From positions 1-35,291 of the forward strand of contig CANFVE010000030.1 of NCBI GenBank assembly GCA_947450365.1: a DNA stretch of 35,291 bases. The letters are read 5' to 3'. This DNA is from Cytophagaceae bacterium. GTDB lineage: Bacteria > Bacteroidota > Bacteroidia > Cytophagales > Spirosomataceae. The translations under genes and the position numbers were made by a program. This document shows, piece after piece, positions 22,722-30,794 of the stretch. Each line of letters starts with the position of its first letter. The first letter of the stretch is position 1. The notes under the pieces are model-generated. The model made no database searches. It was not told the origin of the DNA and worked only from the letters and a program-made list of their open reading frames with translations.

Positions 22722-24722
22722 ATGAAACAACTATTCGTATTTTGTCTATCCCTAAGTAGCCTTATTGCATTTGCACAAAACCAACCTACCTTGGACCGCA
22801 GAACTGCCGAAATTATCCAACAAGGAAAATTCCAATTCAAGGACCTCAATAAAAATAAAAAACTCGACCGCTACGAAGACTGGCGCCTACCCGTTCAGGA
22901 ACGCGTGAAGGATTTAGTGAGCCAAATGACCCTTGAAGAAAAACTCGGATTTATGCTCATCAGCACTACTCGAATGGGAGGTGATCAGGTCTTTGCGCAA
23001 GGAGTCCAACCGGGTGGCCCTACGTCGAAAATCACCGATGGATTTAATGAAGAAGATTTAGTTCAAGGTACCAACATGTTTACGCGGAAACCCCTGCCCG
23101 TACCGAATATGTCCGCGGCAGGAACCACCAAAGGAGTAACCCAATTTCATTTACGCCACTTTATTTTACGGGCAAGCGCTGCGCCCGATGTCATGGCACG
23201 CTGGTCGAATAACCTTCAAGCGCTTTGCGAATCCACCCGTTTAGGCATTCCGGCGATTGTGGCGTCTAATCCTCGGAATCACGTGACGACGGACGCTTCC
23301 GTCGGCCTTAGTGTAGGCCTAACCGCTTTCTCCAAATGGCCGGGGGAATTAGGATTGGCAGCGATGCGCGACTTTTCGTTGACTCGTACATTTGCCGAAA
23401 TCGCGGCAAGTGAGTGGCGCGCCGTGGGCCTTCGGAAAGGCTATATGTACATGGCGGATTTGGCGACGGAACCGCGCTGGCAACGGGTCGAAGGGACTTT
23501 CGGCGAAGATGCAGATTTAACGTCCAACATGATTCGTGAAATCATTCTTGGATTTCAGGGAACAAAATTAAATTCAAAATCCGTGGCCATGACCACGAAA
23601 CATTTTCCGGGCGGCGGTCCGCAAGTGGACGGACAAGATTCTCATTTCGACTGGGGCAAATTTGCGCATTATCCGGGCGGCATGTTTGATTATCACGTAA
23701 AACCATTCCAGGCGGCTATCGCGGCGGGAACTTCGGCAATTATGCCCTATTATTCGGCACCGAAGGGCAAGGAATTTGAGGAGGTTGGGTTTTCGTATAA
23801 CAAAGCCATGATAGATGATTTGTTACAAAAGAAATTAGGCTTCCACGGCATCATAAATTCAGACACGGGACCGATCGAAATGATGCCTTGGGGCGTGGAA
23901 AATTTAAGTTTGCCAGAACGTTACCAAAAAGCATTAAATGCGGGTGTCGATATTTTCTCGGGTTCAGCTGACCCCTCTACTTTAGTAGAAACGGTTAAAA
24001 AAGGCCTTATTTCTGAAGCTCGAATTAATGTTTCGGTGGCGAAATTATTAACGGAAAAATTTGAACTAGGCCTATTTGAAAATCCATACGTCAATGTGGA
24101 TGAGGCGGTGAATACGATTGGGAAAAAAGAATACAAGGAAAAGGCGGATTTGGCCTTGCGGAAATCCATTGTGTTGGCCCGAAATGACCAAAAAATTCTG
24201 CCATTAAAAGCAGCGACCAAGGTCTATTTTGAGACCTATATGAATACGGGTCGAAATAAGGATGTAATTAAAGTCGCGAAACCGAATTATCCGGGTATCG
24301 TATTTGTCGATACCAAAGAGGAAGCGGATGTGGTATTGCTTTGGTTAATTCCTTCTGGCGGGGGATTATTTAGCTCGCAAGGAACGAAAATCGATTTGCG
24401 CTTGTCTACGAACCGGATTGATGTGAATCATGTGAACGAGATTATCGAAGCGAAGCCGACCATCGTAGCCATCAATTATACGAATCCATGGGTGATTGAG
24501 GAAATCGATAAAGGAAAAACGCGTGGCATTATTGCGACGTTTGGAACGACGCAAGATGCGCTGTTGGACATCGTCAGCGGCAAATTTAATCCCACGGGAA
24601 AAATGCCTTTTACCACACCTAAAACCATGCAAGCGGTGGAAAATAATAAATCCGATGTGCCAGGTTATATGGAAGGCCCTGATTATGGATTATTTGCCTT
24701 TGGTCACGGACTTTCCTATTAA
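22722..24722 (+). CDS. Secreted glycoside hydrolase family 3 enzyme (beta-glucosidase-like)
   Basis: A 666-residue exported enzyme with a signal peptide (MKQLFVFCLSLSSLIAFAQ). The GH3 TIM-barrel domain spans about residues 60-460. It includes the substrate-binding KHFPGGG with a DSHFDWG loop, and the nucleophile region HGIINSDTGPIEMMPWG, with D381 the likely catalytic nucleophile. The alpha/beta sandwich follows (about 480-666). The protein stops at FAFGHGLSY, where longer relatives continue into a fibronectin III-like domain, so it is a short two-domain form. The substrate would be a beta-linked oligosaccharide. The next gene begins 17 bp later on the same strand. Confidence 0.93.
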   Translation: MKQLFVFCLSLSSLIAFAQNQPTLDRRTAEIIQQGKFQFKDLNKNKKLDRYEDWRLPVQERVKDLVSQMTLEEKLGFMLISTTRMGGDQVFAQGVQPGGPTSKITDGFNEEDLVQGTNMFTRKPLPVPNMSAAGTTKGVTQFHLRHFILRASAAPDVMARWSNNLQALCESTRLGIPAIVASNPRNHVTTDASVGLSVGLTAFSKWPGELGLAAMRDFSLTRTFAEIAASEWRAVGLRKGYMYMADLATEPRWQRVEGTFGEDADLTSNMIREIILGFQGTKLNSKSVAMTTKHFPGGGPQVDGQDSHFDWGKFAHYPGGMFDYHVKPFQAAIAAGTSAIMPYYSAPKGKEFEEVGFSYNKAMIDDLLQKKLGFHGIINSDTGPIEMMPWGVENLSLPERYQKALNAGVDIFSGSADPSTLVETVKKGLISEARINVSVAKLLTEKFELGLFENPYVNVDEAVNTIGKKEYKEKADLALRKSIVLARNDQKILPLKAATKVYFETYMNTGRNKDVIKVAKPNYPGIVFVDTKEEADVVLLWLIPSGGGLFSSQGTKIDLRLSTNRIDVNHVNEIIEAKPTIVAINYTNPWVIEEIDKGKTRGIIATFGTTQDALLDIVSGKFNPTGKMPFTTPKTMQAVENNKSDVPGYMEGPDYGLFAFGHGLSY

Positions 24723-24739
24723 ATTTGTGAAATCCAAAA

Positions 24740-25384
24740 ATGAATCCGAGTGTTGACCCCTTTTTCATGAATCTCAAAGCCTGGCGGGAGGAATTAATCG
24801 TTTTGCGATCCCTTGTGCTGGAATGTGGTTTAGCGGAGGAGTTAAAATGGGGATCACCTTGTTATGTGCAAGGAAAATCAAATGTGGTGATCATTCAGGG
24901 CTTTAAGGAATATTGCGGGCTGATGTTTTTTAAAGGCGCATTAATGAAAGATGAAAAGGGTTTATTGAGTAAACCGGGGGAGAATACGCAGTCGGGCCGA
25001 CAAATACGTTTCACCTCCCTCCAACAAATCATCGACCAAGCCAACACCCTAAAGACCTATATCCAAGAGGCCATGGACATCGAACAAGCGGGCTTGAAAG
25101 TCGTCCATAAACAGCTCAATGAATATCCGGTTCCAGAAGAATTAACCGAAATTTTTTCGAAAAATCTAGCTTTGAAGCAGGCCTTTGAAGGATTGACGCC
25201 TGGGCGACAGCGGGCTTATTTGATGCATTTCTCAGAACCCAAACAATCCGCTACGCGGATTACGCGAATCGAACGGATGGAGGATAAAATTATGCGGGGG
25301 AAGGGGATGACGGATTGTTGGTGCGGCCTTTCCCAGCGCATGCCGACCTGCGATGGCTCGCATCGGAAATTAAAGCAAGAATAG
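24740..25384 (+). CDS. DUF1801/YdeI-like protein with C-terminal CDGSH iron-sulfur motif
   Basis: A 214-residue cytoplasmic protein. Residues 1-115 are DUF1801-like (LAEELKWGSPCYVQGKSNVVIIQGFKEYCGLMFFKGA). Residues 125-190 are the helical YdeI/OmdA-like tail (PVPEELTEIFSKN and LTPGRQRAYLMHFSEPKQSATRITRIE). At the C-terminus CWCGLSQRMPTCDGSH (residues 193-208) satisfies the CDGSH signature CxCx2Sx3PxCDGSH exactly; C193, C195, C204 and H208 are the predicted ligands of a 2Fe-2S cluster. Only about 20 residues precede that motif, so the cluster-binding unit is minimal. The gene is 17 bp after the GH3 gene and probably shares its transcript. Role unknown. Confidence 0.85.
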   Translation: MNPSVDPFFMNLKAWREELIVLRSLVLECGLAEELKWGSPCYVQGKSNVVIIQGFKEYCGLMFFKGALMKDEKGLLSKPGENTQSGRQIRFTSLQQIIDQANTLKTYIQEAMDIEQAGLKVVHKQLNEYPVPEELTEIFSKNLALKQAFEGLTPGRQRAYLMHFSEPKQSATRITRIERMEDKIMRGKGMTDCWCGLSQRMPTCDGSHRKLKQE

Positions 25385-25453
25385 CTCGTTTTGTGAAGAC
25401 AGGATAGGTCGCTTGCCTGGTACTTTCAGTGGGTAGAATTCATTGAAATTAGG

Positions 25454-26071
25454 CTACGCACTTTTGGCAAAAGCACAAAAAACAAAATTTTGGGTGGCCC
25501 CCATCGGCGTCACATGATCTTGGTGTTTACATTCGATATTTTTAAAATGTGCCGCTTCAAATTTCGCTTTCATACTAGTTTCGTTGTATTGCTGAATCGG
25601 TAAACCACTACATTTCGCAGGGCCCTCCGTTGAAAATGTTCCAACGATAAGCGTTCCATTAACCGATTTTTTTACCAGATCCACATATTGCTTAATTTGA
25701 TCAGCTTCCGTTTGAAAATGAAAGGCAGCACGGTCATGCCATAGGTCATAGGACATTGTGGGCTGAAACGACAAGACATCGCTTACGATCCAATGAACCT
25801 GATGGGCTTTCTCGCCTAACCGCTTCTTTGCGCGTTCAATCGCCGCCTCCGAAATATCGAGAACGCTAATATCTTGAAATCCCTCTGCTAATAAATAATC
25901 CACTAATTTACTATCTCCGCCACCCACATCGATGATGCGCGCATGTTTAGCGGGATTGGCCTGGTGAATAAAGGCTAACGAAACGGAGGGTACTTCTTCG
26001 GTCCAACTCACCTCATGGGCTTGTTTAGTCGCATAAATATGCTCCCAATGTTGTTTGACTAGTGTTTCCAT
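25454..26071 (-). CDS. Class I SAM-dependent methyltransferase
   Basis: A 205-residue cytoplasmic protein. I chose the ATG at 26071 (METLVKQHWEHIYATK) over an upstream TTG at 26086 because the family normally starts at the HWxxIY segment. SAM-binding motif I is IIDVGGGDSKLVDYL (residues 46-60), followed by ISVLDISEAAIERAK (motif II), WIVSDVLSF and YDLWHDRAAFHF. The later segment GPAKCSGLPIQQY is typical of this group, whose substrate I do not know. It has the same GTGATAAAAATCAC operator and the same 23-bp spacing to AAATTTGC as the sulfur operon, so a role in sulfide, thiol or oxygen-responsive metabolism is a fair inference. Confidence 0.9.
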   Translation of the reverse strand: METLVKQHWEHIYATKQAHEVSWTEEVPSVSLAFIHQANPAKHARIIDVGGGDSKLVDYLLAEGFQDISVLDISEAAIERAKKRLGEKAHQVHWIVSDVLSFQPTMSYDLWHDRAAFHFQTEADQIKQYVDLVKKSVNGTLIVGTFSTEGPAKCSGLPIQQYNETSMKAKFEAAHFKNIECKHQDHVTPMGATQNFVFCAFAKSA

Positions 26072-26074
26072 TTG

Positions 26075-26082
26075 GCAAATTT
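26075..26082 (-). promoter_or_regulatory. Putative -7 element of the methyltransferase gene (AAATTTGC)
   Basis: The minus strand reads AAATTTGC, preceded by C, so CAAATTTG differs from TAnnTTTG at one base. It lies exactly 23 bp from the operator at 26106-26119, as in the sulfur operon. It ends only 3 bases before the ATG, predicting a leaderless or near-leaderless transcript. Confidence 0.45.
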
Positions 26083-26105
26083 GCAACTTTAAATTGCTTC
26101 AATAC

Positions 26106-26119
26106 GTGATAAAAATCAC
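26106..26119. promoter_or_regulatory. Crp/Fnr-type operator upstream of the methyltransferase gene
   Basis: GTGATAAAAATCAC is identical to the operator at 8156-8169 (opposite orientation relative to transcription, which does not matter for a symmetric dimer). It is centred about 41 bp before the methyltransferase ATG. Confidence 0.6.
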
Positions 26120-26177
26120 CGCCTCCAGATTGTCCAACCACTAATTTTTTTCGCCTACGAGTATCCTATAAAAAACC

Positions 26178-27734
26178 CTATTCCTTCACCAGTTTAAATA
26201 TTTGCCCATCCACTCGCAAAAAATAAACGCCTTTTGGAAGCTGTGACAAGTCTTGCTTGGCCACATTATTTCCGTGTAAAACCCGTTGGCCCGCTGCATT
26301 CAGCAATTCATATTCTTTGTCCGCTAGATGGGGAGCCAATTGAATCTGCGCACCAAAAGGATTCGGAAAAGGATTCATCGATTTAATTTCTTCTTGGCTT
26401 GCGAGCACTAAGCTGCAGCCGTTTGGCAATTGCAACAATTTGCTCATTTCAGAACACAAAAATTCCAAGTTTGTCAGATTCGCACCCGCCGCCGTACTAT
26501 ACAAATTCGTTTTTTCCGAAGGGTCCGTTTGCAGATTAAAAAGTAATTTATTGCCATTATTCATGGCGATATATTTATAGCTTTTATTCCGAATCGTCTT
26601 GCCATCACTCGCCGGCGCGGGACCCCCAAACACCTCCGCAAATAGCCAATCCCGCACATCTGTTTTTTCATTTCTCAAAATGGAAAAAAGGCTTTTGCTA
26701 TCCACGGGTTTACTGGATGAAATCTGAGAAGCCCAGGTCGAATGGCCAAACAATTCCAAAATCGTGGCAAATAAATCCGTTGTATGTACCAGCGCATCAC
26801 TCACGCGATTCGGGTTCGTCACGGAGGGCCCTGAAATAATCATCGGAACATTAAGACCGCCTTGATACACACTTCCTTTGGCGGGACTCGACTGCGCCAC
26901 CGGCGAATCATCCCCATTATCCCCGATAAAAATGATGTCCGTTTTCGCCCATAAATTATAGGTGGTCAAGGAATCAAATAGCCGGCCGATTTCATGGTCC
27001 ATCGCTTCATTCATCGCCTTGAAATAGGCCTTGGGATTCGCGCTGATATCGGCTGCGCTACCACTGAGTTTGGTATTTGTCAAATCCGCCGGCGGAAGAT
27101 GCAAGGGAATATGGGGTGCGTTAAAGGCTAACCAAAGGAAGAAAGATTGCTCCTTATTTTTTTTGATAAAACTGACTGCATTGTCGACATTTTCCGTCGT
27201 CGCATAGCGGGTAGAAGTTGCCTCAGACCCATTCGTGATTTTGGTCCAAGAAAAATAATTAGGTAATTCGCCAGGAAAGCTTCCCTCAAAATGGTCATAT
27301 CCCATCTTGTTCGGAAAGGTGAAATTCGTTTTCGGCGTGGGTGTTTGCAAATGCCATTTGCCAATGTGCGCTTGGCTTAAGCCCGTCGGCTTGAATTTTT
27401 TTAAAAGCCTCGGAATGGTCATTTCTGCCGTATCCAATACCGCCGAACCTGCCCCACCAATCGCCGCGCCTACACCCGTCCGAAAACTATATCGTCCCGT
27501 GAGAATTCCCGCCCGAGTAGGTGAACAAAAAGGATTCGCCCAGGCGTTTTTAAATCGAACACCGCCTTTAAGCAAGCGACGAACGTTTGGTAAATTTACC
27601 GTGTCGACATGGTTTTCATAGAATCCACAATAATCAGAACCCAAATCATCCGCGATGATTAAAATGACATTTTTCTGCGCCACAAGACTCGCTGATACAC
27701 AGGAAAATAATAGGCCAAAAAACAAACGTATCAT
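26178..27734 (-). CDS. Secreted S1-type sulfatase with T9SS C-terminal domain
   Basis: A 518-residue protein with a signal peptide (MIRLFFGLLFSCVSASLVAQ). I use the ATG at 27734; the codon before it is TTG. The sulfatase domain has the metal ligands D29-D30 (IIADDLG), the formylglycine motif C70-S-P-T-R74 (FCSPTRAGILTGR), HIGKWHL, APHIPLHLPP and FIGDNGDD. The modifiable Cys must be converted to formylglycine for activity. The last about 75 residues are a T9SS sorting domain (MNPFPNPFGAQIQL to KGVYFLRVDGQIFKLVKE), so this sulfatase is sent to the cell surface or medium while its two neighbours lack that domain. Third gene of the sulfatase operon, 7 bp after the previous stop. Confidence 0.93.
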   Translation of the reverse strand: MIRLFFGLLFSCVSASLVAQKNVILIIADDLGSDYCGFYENHVDTVNLPNVRRLLKGGVRFKNAWANPFCSPTRAGILTGRYSFRTGVGAAIGGAGSAVLDTAEMTIPRLLKKFKPTGLSQAHIGKWHLQTPTPKTNFTFPNKMGYDHFEGSFPGELPNYFSWTKITNGSEATSTRYATTENVDNAVSFIKKNKEQSFFLWLAFNAPHIPLHLPPADLTNTKLSGSAADISANPKAYFKAMNEAMDHEIGRLFDSLTTYNLWAKTDIIFIGDNGDDSPVAQSSPAKGSVYQGGLNVPMIISGPSVTNPNRVSDALVHTTDLFATILELFGHSTWASQISSSKPVDSKSLFSILRNEKTDVRDWLFAEVFGGPAPASDGKTIRNKSYKYIAMNNGNKLLFNLQTDPSEKTNLYSTAAGANLTNLEFLCSEMSKLLQLPNGCSLVLASQEEIKSMNPFPNPFGAQIQLAPHLADKEYELLNAAGQRVLHGNNVAKQDLSQLPKGVYFLRVDGQIFKLVKE

Positions 27735-27741
27735 CAATGGA

Positions 27742-29181
27742 TTAGCGGATTCTTTTACGCTCCAAATCTACAATTTTTTGTTCCATTTTTACTCGCATAT
27801 CCTTTAATACGGAAGCATATTTTCCATTTCCGGCTAAATTATTTTTTTCCAAAGGATCCCGGCTCAAATCATACAATTCCTCATGCGCCTTGTCCTCCCG
27901 GTAGCGAAAATATTTCCACTTTTTCGTCCGATACCCTTCGCTTGCCGCGATGATATCCACCTTCCATAAATGCTCGCAAAGAAATTCGGTCCGCGATTTT
28001 GCCGGAGATTTTGCTTGTGTATAGGCTGATAAATTAAGCCCTTGCCAGCTTTCGGAAGGTTTTAAGCCGGCGAATCCGAAGATTGTCGGCGCAATGTCAA
28101 TGTTCAACACCTCGTCTTCCACCACCCGATGGCCCGGCCTCCGCGGATCATAAATCATCATTGGAACGCGCAATGACTTATCATACATGAGCCATTTGTC
28201 GGCAAACTGCCGCTCCCCTAAAAAGTATCCATTGTCCCCCAAAAAGATGATAATTGTATTTTTATCTAAGCCTTTTTTCGCCAATAATGTTCGAATTTTC
28301 CCGATCTCCAAATCGATTCCGGAGATCATGCGATAATAGCCCTTCACACTTTTTTGGTATTTTTCAGGTGTGTCAAAACGCCAGCGCCAACGCGTATGAT
28401 TTTCCCCATTCCGCACATAATCTGGCTGCGCCATAAAATCCGCATCACTCGCCATGATGGGTGGCGGAATCGTTACGTTTTGGTAGAGATGATCGACTTC
28501 GGGTTGCCAATAATACTGGTCCGCCGCCGGGTCATGCGCATGTGGCGCACTAAAACTCAAGGACAAACAAAAGGGCTTATCCTGTGGTGCGGATTCAATA
28601 AAATCCATGGCTTTCTGCGCCGTATAACGCGTTAAATGGACCGTATCCTTGCCTAAGGTTTTGTAAAAATAGCCGCGATGGTCATTGAATTTGGTATTTC
28701 GATCGTAGTTTTCCCCTTGGTCAAACATCTGCTTGAAATAGGGATATTCCACTCCAAATTTCCCGAAAAAACCGGTGTAATAACCTTGTTGATTGAGTAA
28801 GGCGGGATAGGATTGGTCGGCATAGGATTGATTTAAATTGCCTTGTTGGAACGTATATAAATGCGTCCTTTCATACAAGCCGGTTAAAATACTGGCCCGA
28901 CTTGCGGCACAAATGGGCGTCGTCACAAAGGCATTTTTGAAGTAAATCCCTTCACGGGCCAAGCGGTCCATTTCAGGGGTTTGAATGATTTTATTGCCCG
29001 CAAAACCCATGGCCTCCGCACGTTGATCATCGGTCAAAATAAATATGATGTTCGGCTTTTTGTTTTGTGCTAAAACGTATGGGGATTGCAAAAAAACTAT
29101 TCCCAAGACCAATAGAAAACCAAAAAGTTTACGCCTATTTTTAGACGAATGAATGATAATGAAAGGTGTTATGCGCTCCAT
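27742..29181 (-). CDS. Secreted sulfatase with CxAxR-type active site
   Basis: A 479-residue protein with an N-terminal signal or anchor (residues 18-39, KLFGFLLVLGIVFLQSPYVLAQ). Sulfatase motifs: metal site ILTDDQRAE (D51, D52), the catalytic loop ICAASRASILTG (C91, A93, R95), GFFGKFG, SFSAPHAHDP, and FLGDNGYFLGE with a nearby DKW. The active-site motif is CxAxR instead of the common CxPxR. The aerobic formylglycine-generating enzyme prefers CxPxR, whereas anaerobic sulfatase-maturating enzymes accept CxAxR, so maturation here deserves attention. It starts 5 bp after the stop of the third sulfatase gene. No T9SS domain. Specific substrate unknown. Confidence 0.93.
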   Translation of the reverse strand: MERITPFIIIHSSKNRRKLFGFLLVLGIVFLQSPYVLAQNKKPNIIFILTDDQRAEAMGFAGNKIIQTPEMDRLAREGIYFKNAFVTTPICAASRASILTGLYERTHLYTFQQGNLNQSYADQSYPALLNQQGYYTGFFGKFGVEYPYFKQMFDQGENYDRNTKFNDHRGYFYKTLGKDTVHLTRYTAQKAMDFIESAPQDKPFCLSLSFSAPHAHDPAADQYYWQPEVDHLYQNVTIPPPIMASDADFMAQPDYVRNGENHTRWRWRFDTPEKYQKSVKGYYRMISGIDLEIGKIRTLLAKKGLDKNTIIIFLGDNGYFLGERQFADKWLMYDKSLRVPMMIYDPRRPGHRVVEDEVLNIDIAPTIFGFAGLKPSESWQGLNLSAYTQAKSPAKSRTEFLCEHLWKVDIIAASEGYRTKKWKYFRYREDKAHEELYDLSRDPLEKNNLAGNGKYASVLKDMRVKMEQKIVDLERKRIR

Positions 29182-29186
29182 ACAAA

Positions 29187-30671
29187 CTATTTTAAATTAG
29201 GATACCCTGATGAGGAATCTGAAATAGGAAAGCCTTGATAATTTATTTTAACATAAGGTACTGTTTCCGTGGCATCGATGACATAATTCCATTTTTTAAC
29301 ATAGTCTAAGCCGGGCAAAAATTCATCGTTGCGGATTTTTAATTCATTCCTTAAATCACGGTCTAATTTACTTTGAATTGCCGCAAAGGAAGGCTGGCCG
29401 ACCAAGTTATGCATTTGGAATGGATCCTTCGTCCGATCAAACAATAACCAAGGTCCTTTTAAATCACGGACATAGGTATAATTTTCAGTCATCAGACCCC
29501 GGTATTCTTTTCCACCTTTGGCGCGGGCCCATTGACCGAAGGGTTGTACGCAGGAGATGAGCGTATGGGTCACATCGTTTTTTTGTTTCCCCATCAAAAT
29601 CTTCGAAAAATCCTTTCCTTCTACGGATTTAGGTACTTTTATGCCGGAGAAGCCCAATAAAGTGGGCATAATATCCGGGGAATTCAGGAGTGCTTTGGAC
29701 TTTTTTCCTTGGGTTCCGAAGGCCTTCGGATAATGAATCAAGAAGGGTACACGAATGCTTTCGTCGTAGGCTTGTTGTTTATTCCAGGCCCCGTGCGAAC
29801 CGACTAAATCCCCGTGATCCGACGTAAATACGATCATTGTGTTTTTATCCAGCCCTTGTTCGTATAAGGTTTTGCGCAGCATATCGATGCAATCATCGAT
29901 GGCGGACATATGTGCATAATATCCCCGCAAATCTTGCTGCACTTTTTCTGCTAATTCGGCAGGTACATTTTCTCGGAGTTGAAACGTTTTTCCTGCATAC
30001 AGGCGTTGGTATTTCTCCGGGGCGCTTTGATAGGGATCATGCGGCGATCCGATGGACAGAACTAAAAAAAAGGGTTTATTCGATTTCGATTGTTTGGTCA
30101 AATACCGGCAGACATCCTGCGTTTGGGCGATGGCGTCATAGCTTTCCCAAACTTTCTTCACGGGTGAATTTCCTTCGTAATAGGCTGAATGATTATAGTC
30201 GTGGGTACATTCGAGGGCTTTCCAGTCATCGAAGCCCTGTTGGCGCGTCACCGGAATATAGGAACTCCGCCCGTGACCATCCACGTGCCATTTGCCCCAA
30301 TAGGCCGTTTGATAGCCGGCAGATTTAAAGACCTTCCCGAGGGTCATTCGATTCGAATCGAGCAGAACATCATTCATAAATACCCCATGCGTCAGGGGAT
30401 ATTGTCCCGTTAAAAAGGATGCTCGGTGCGGCGAACAAACCGGCATGCCCGAAACCGCATGGGTCAGGTTCATGCTTTGGCTGGCCAAGCGATCTAATGC
30501 GGGTGTATGAACATCTTTATTCCCGGCATATCCGGCGGATTGCGCGCGCCATTGATCGACTAAAATGTAGAGGATGTTGGGTTTATTCGATTTCTGTGCC
30601 AACAAAATAGGCGAAAAGCCCATCGTCAACAGCCAAATAAGGCCCGCAGGGAATCGTTTACAAAAGATCAT
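29187..30671 (-). CDS. Secreted S1-type sulfatase, first gene of the sulfatase operon
   Basis: A 494-residue protein read from the ATG at 30671 (MIFCKRFPAGLIWLLTMGFSPILLAQ), which gives a signal peptide; a longer reading to 30758 adds a segment without signal features and runs up to the upstream terminator. The sulfatase domain has PNILYILVDQWRA (metal-site D39, with Gln in place of the second Asp), the formylglycine motif C79-S-P-H-R83 (VCSPHRASFLTGQ), YWGKWHVDG, SIGSPHDPY and TSDHGDLVGSHG. That pattern of VDQW and TSDHGD is common in heparan or choline-sulfatase-like groups, but I cannot assign the substrate. The absence of a T9SS domain suggests a periplasmic enzyme. Confidence 0.92.
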   Translation of the reverse strand: MIFCKRFPAGLIWLLTMGFSPILLAQKSNKPNILYILVDQWRAQSAGYAGNKDVHTPALDRLASQSMNLTHAVSGMPVCSPHRASFLTGQYPLTHGVFMNDVLLDSNRMTLGKVFKSAGYQTAYWGKWHVDGHGRSSYIPVTRQQGFDDWKALECTHDYNHSAYYEGNSPVKKVWESYDAIAQTQDVCRYLTKQSKSNKPFFLVLSIGSPHDPYQSAPEKYQRLYAGKTFQLRENVPAELAEKVQQDLRGYYAHMSAIDDCIDMLRKTLYEQGLDKNTMIVFTSDHGDLVGSHGAWNKQQAYDESIRVPFLIHYPKAFGTQGKKSKALLNSPDIMPTLLGFSGIKVPKSVEGKDFSKILMGKQKNDVTHTLISCVQPFGQWARAKGGKEYRGLMTENYTYVRDLKGPWLLFDRTKDPFQMHNLVGQPSFAAIQSKLDRDLRNELKIRNDEFLPGLDYVKKWNYVIDATETVPYVKINYQGFPISDSSSGYPNLK

Positions 30672-30762
30672 TTCAAATAGGTTTAAAGTACAAAAACCTG
30701 AAGCACAGGAATTTGTCTGAAAAATTTCTTTGAAGGTAAGCGATTGTTGGCGTTTCACAAAA

Positions 30763-30784
30763 TCTGCCCGACGAATCGGGCAGA
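30763..30784 (-). terminator. Intrinsic terminator after the GH106-like gene
   Basis: TCTGCCCGA and TCGGGCAGA form a perfect 9-bp GC-rich stem around the tetraloop CGAA, 10 bp after the glycosidase stop. On the minus strand the hairpin is followed by TTTTGTG. It separates the glycosidase from the sulfatase operon, which must have its own promoter in the 91 bp before 30671. Confidence 0.8.
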
Positions 30785-30794
30785 TGGTACATGG

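Noticed and set aside
28254..28635. Two plus-strand frames opposite the second sulfatase gene
   Set aside because: Antisense to an enzyme with all sulfatase motifs; no signal, start or family support.
4016..30671. Direct metabolic link between the sulfatases and the sulfur operon
   Set aside because: Sulfatases release sulfate, whereas the operon handles sulfane sulfur, thiosulfate and sulfite. The sulfatase operon also lacks the shared operator.
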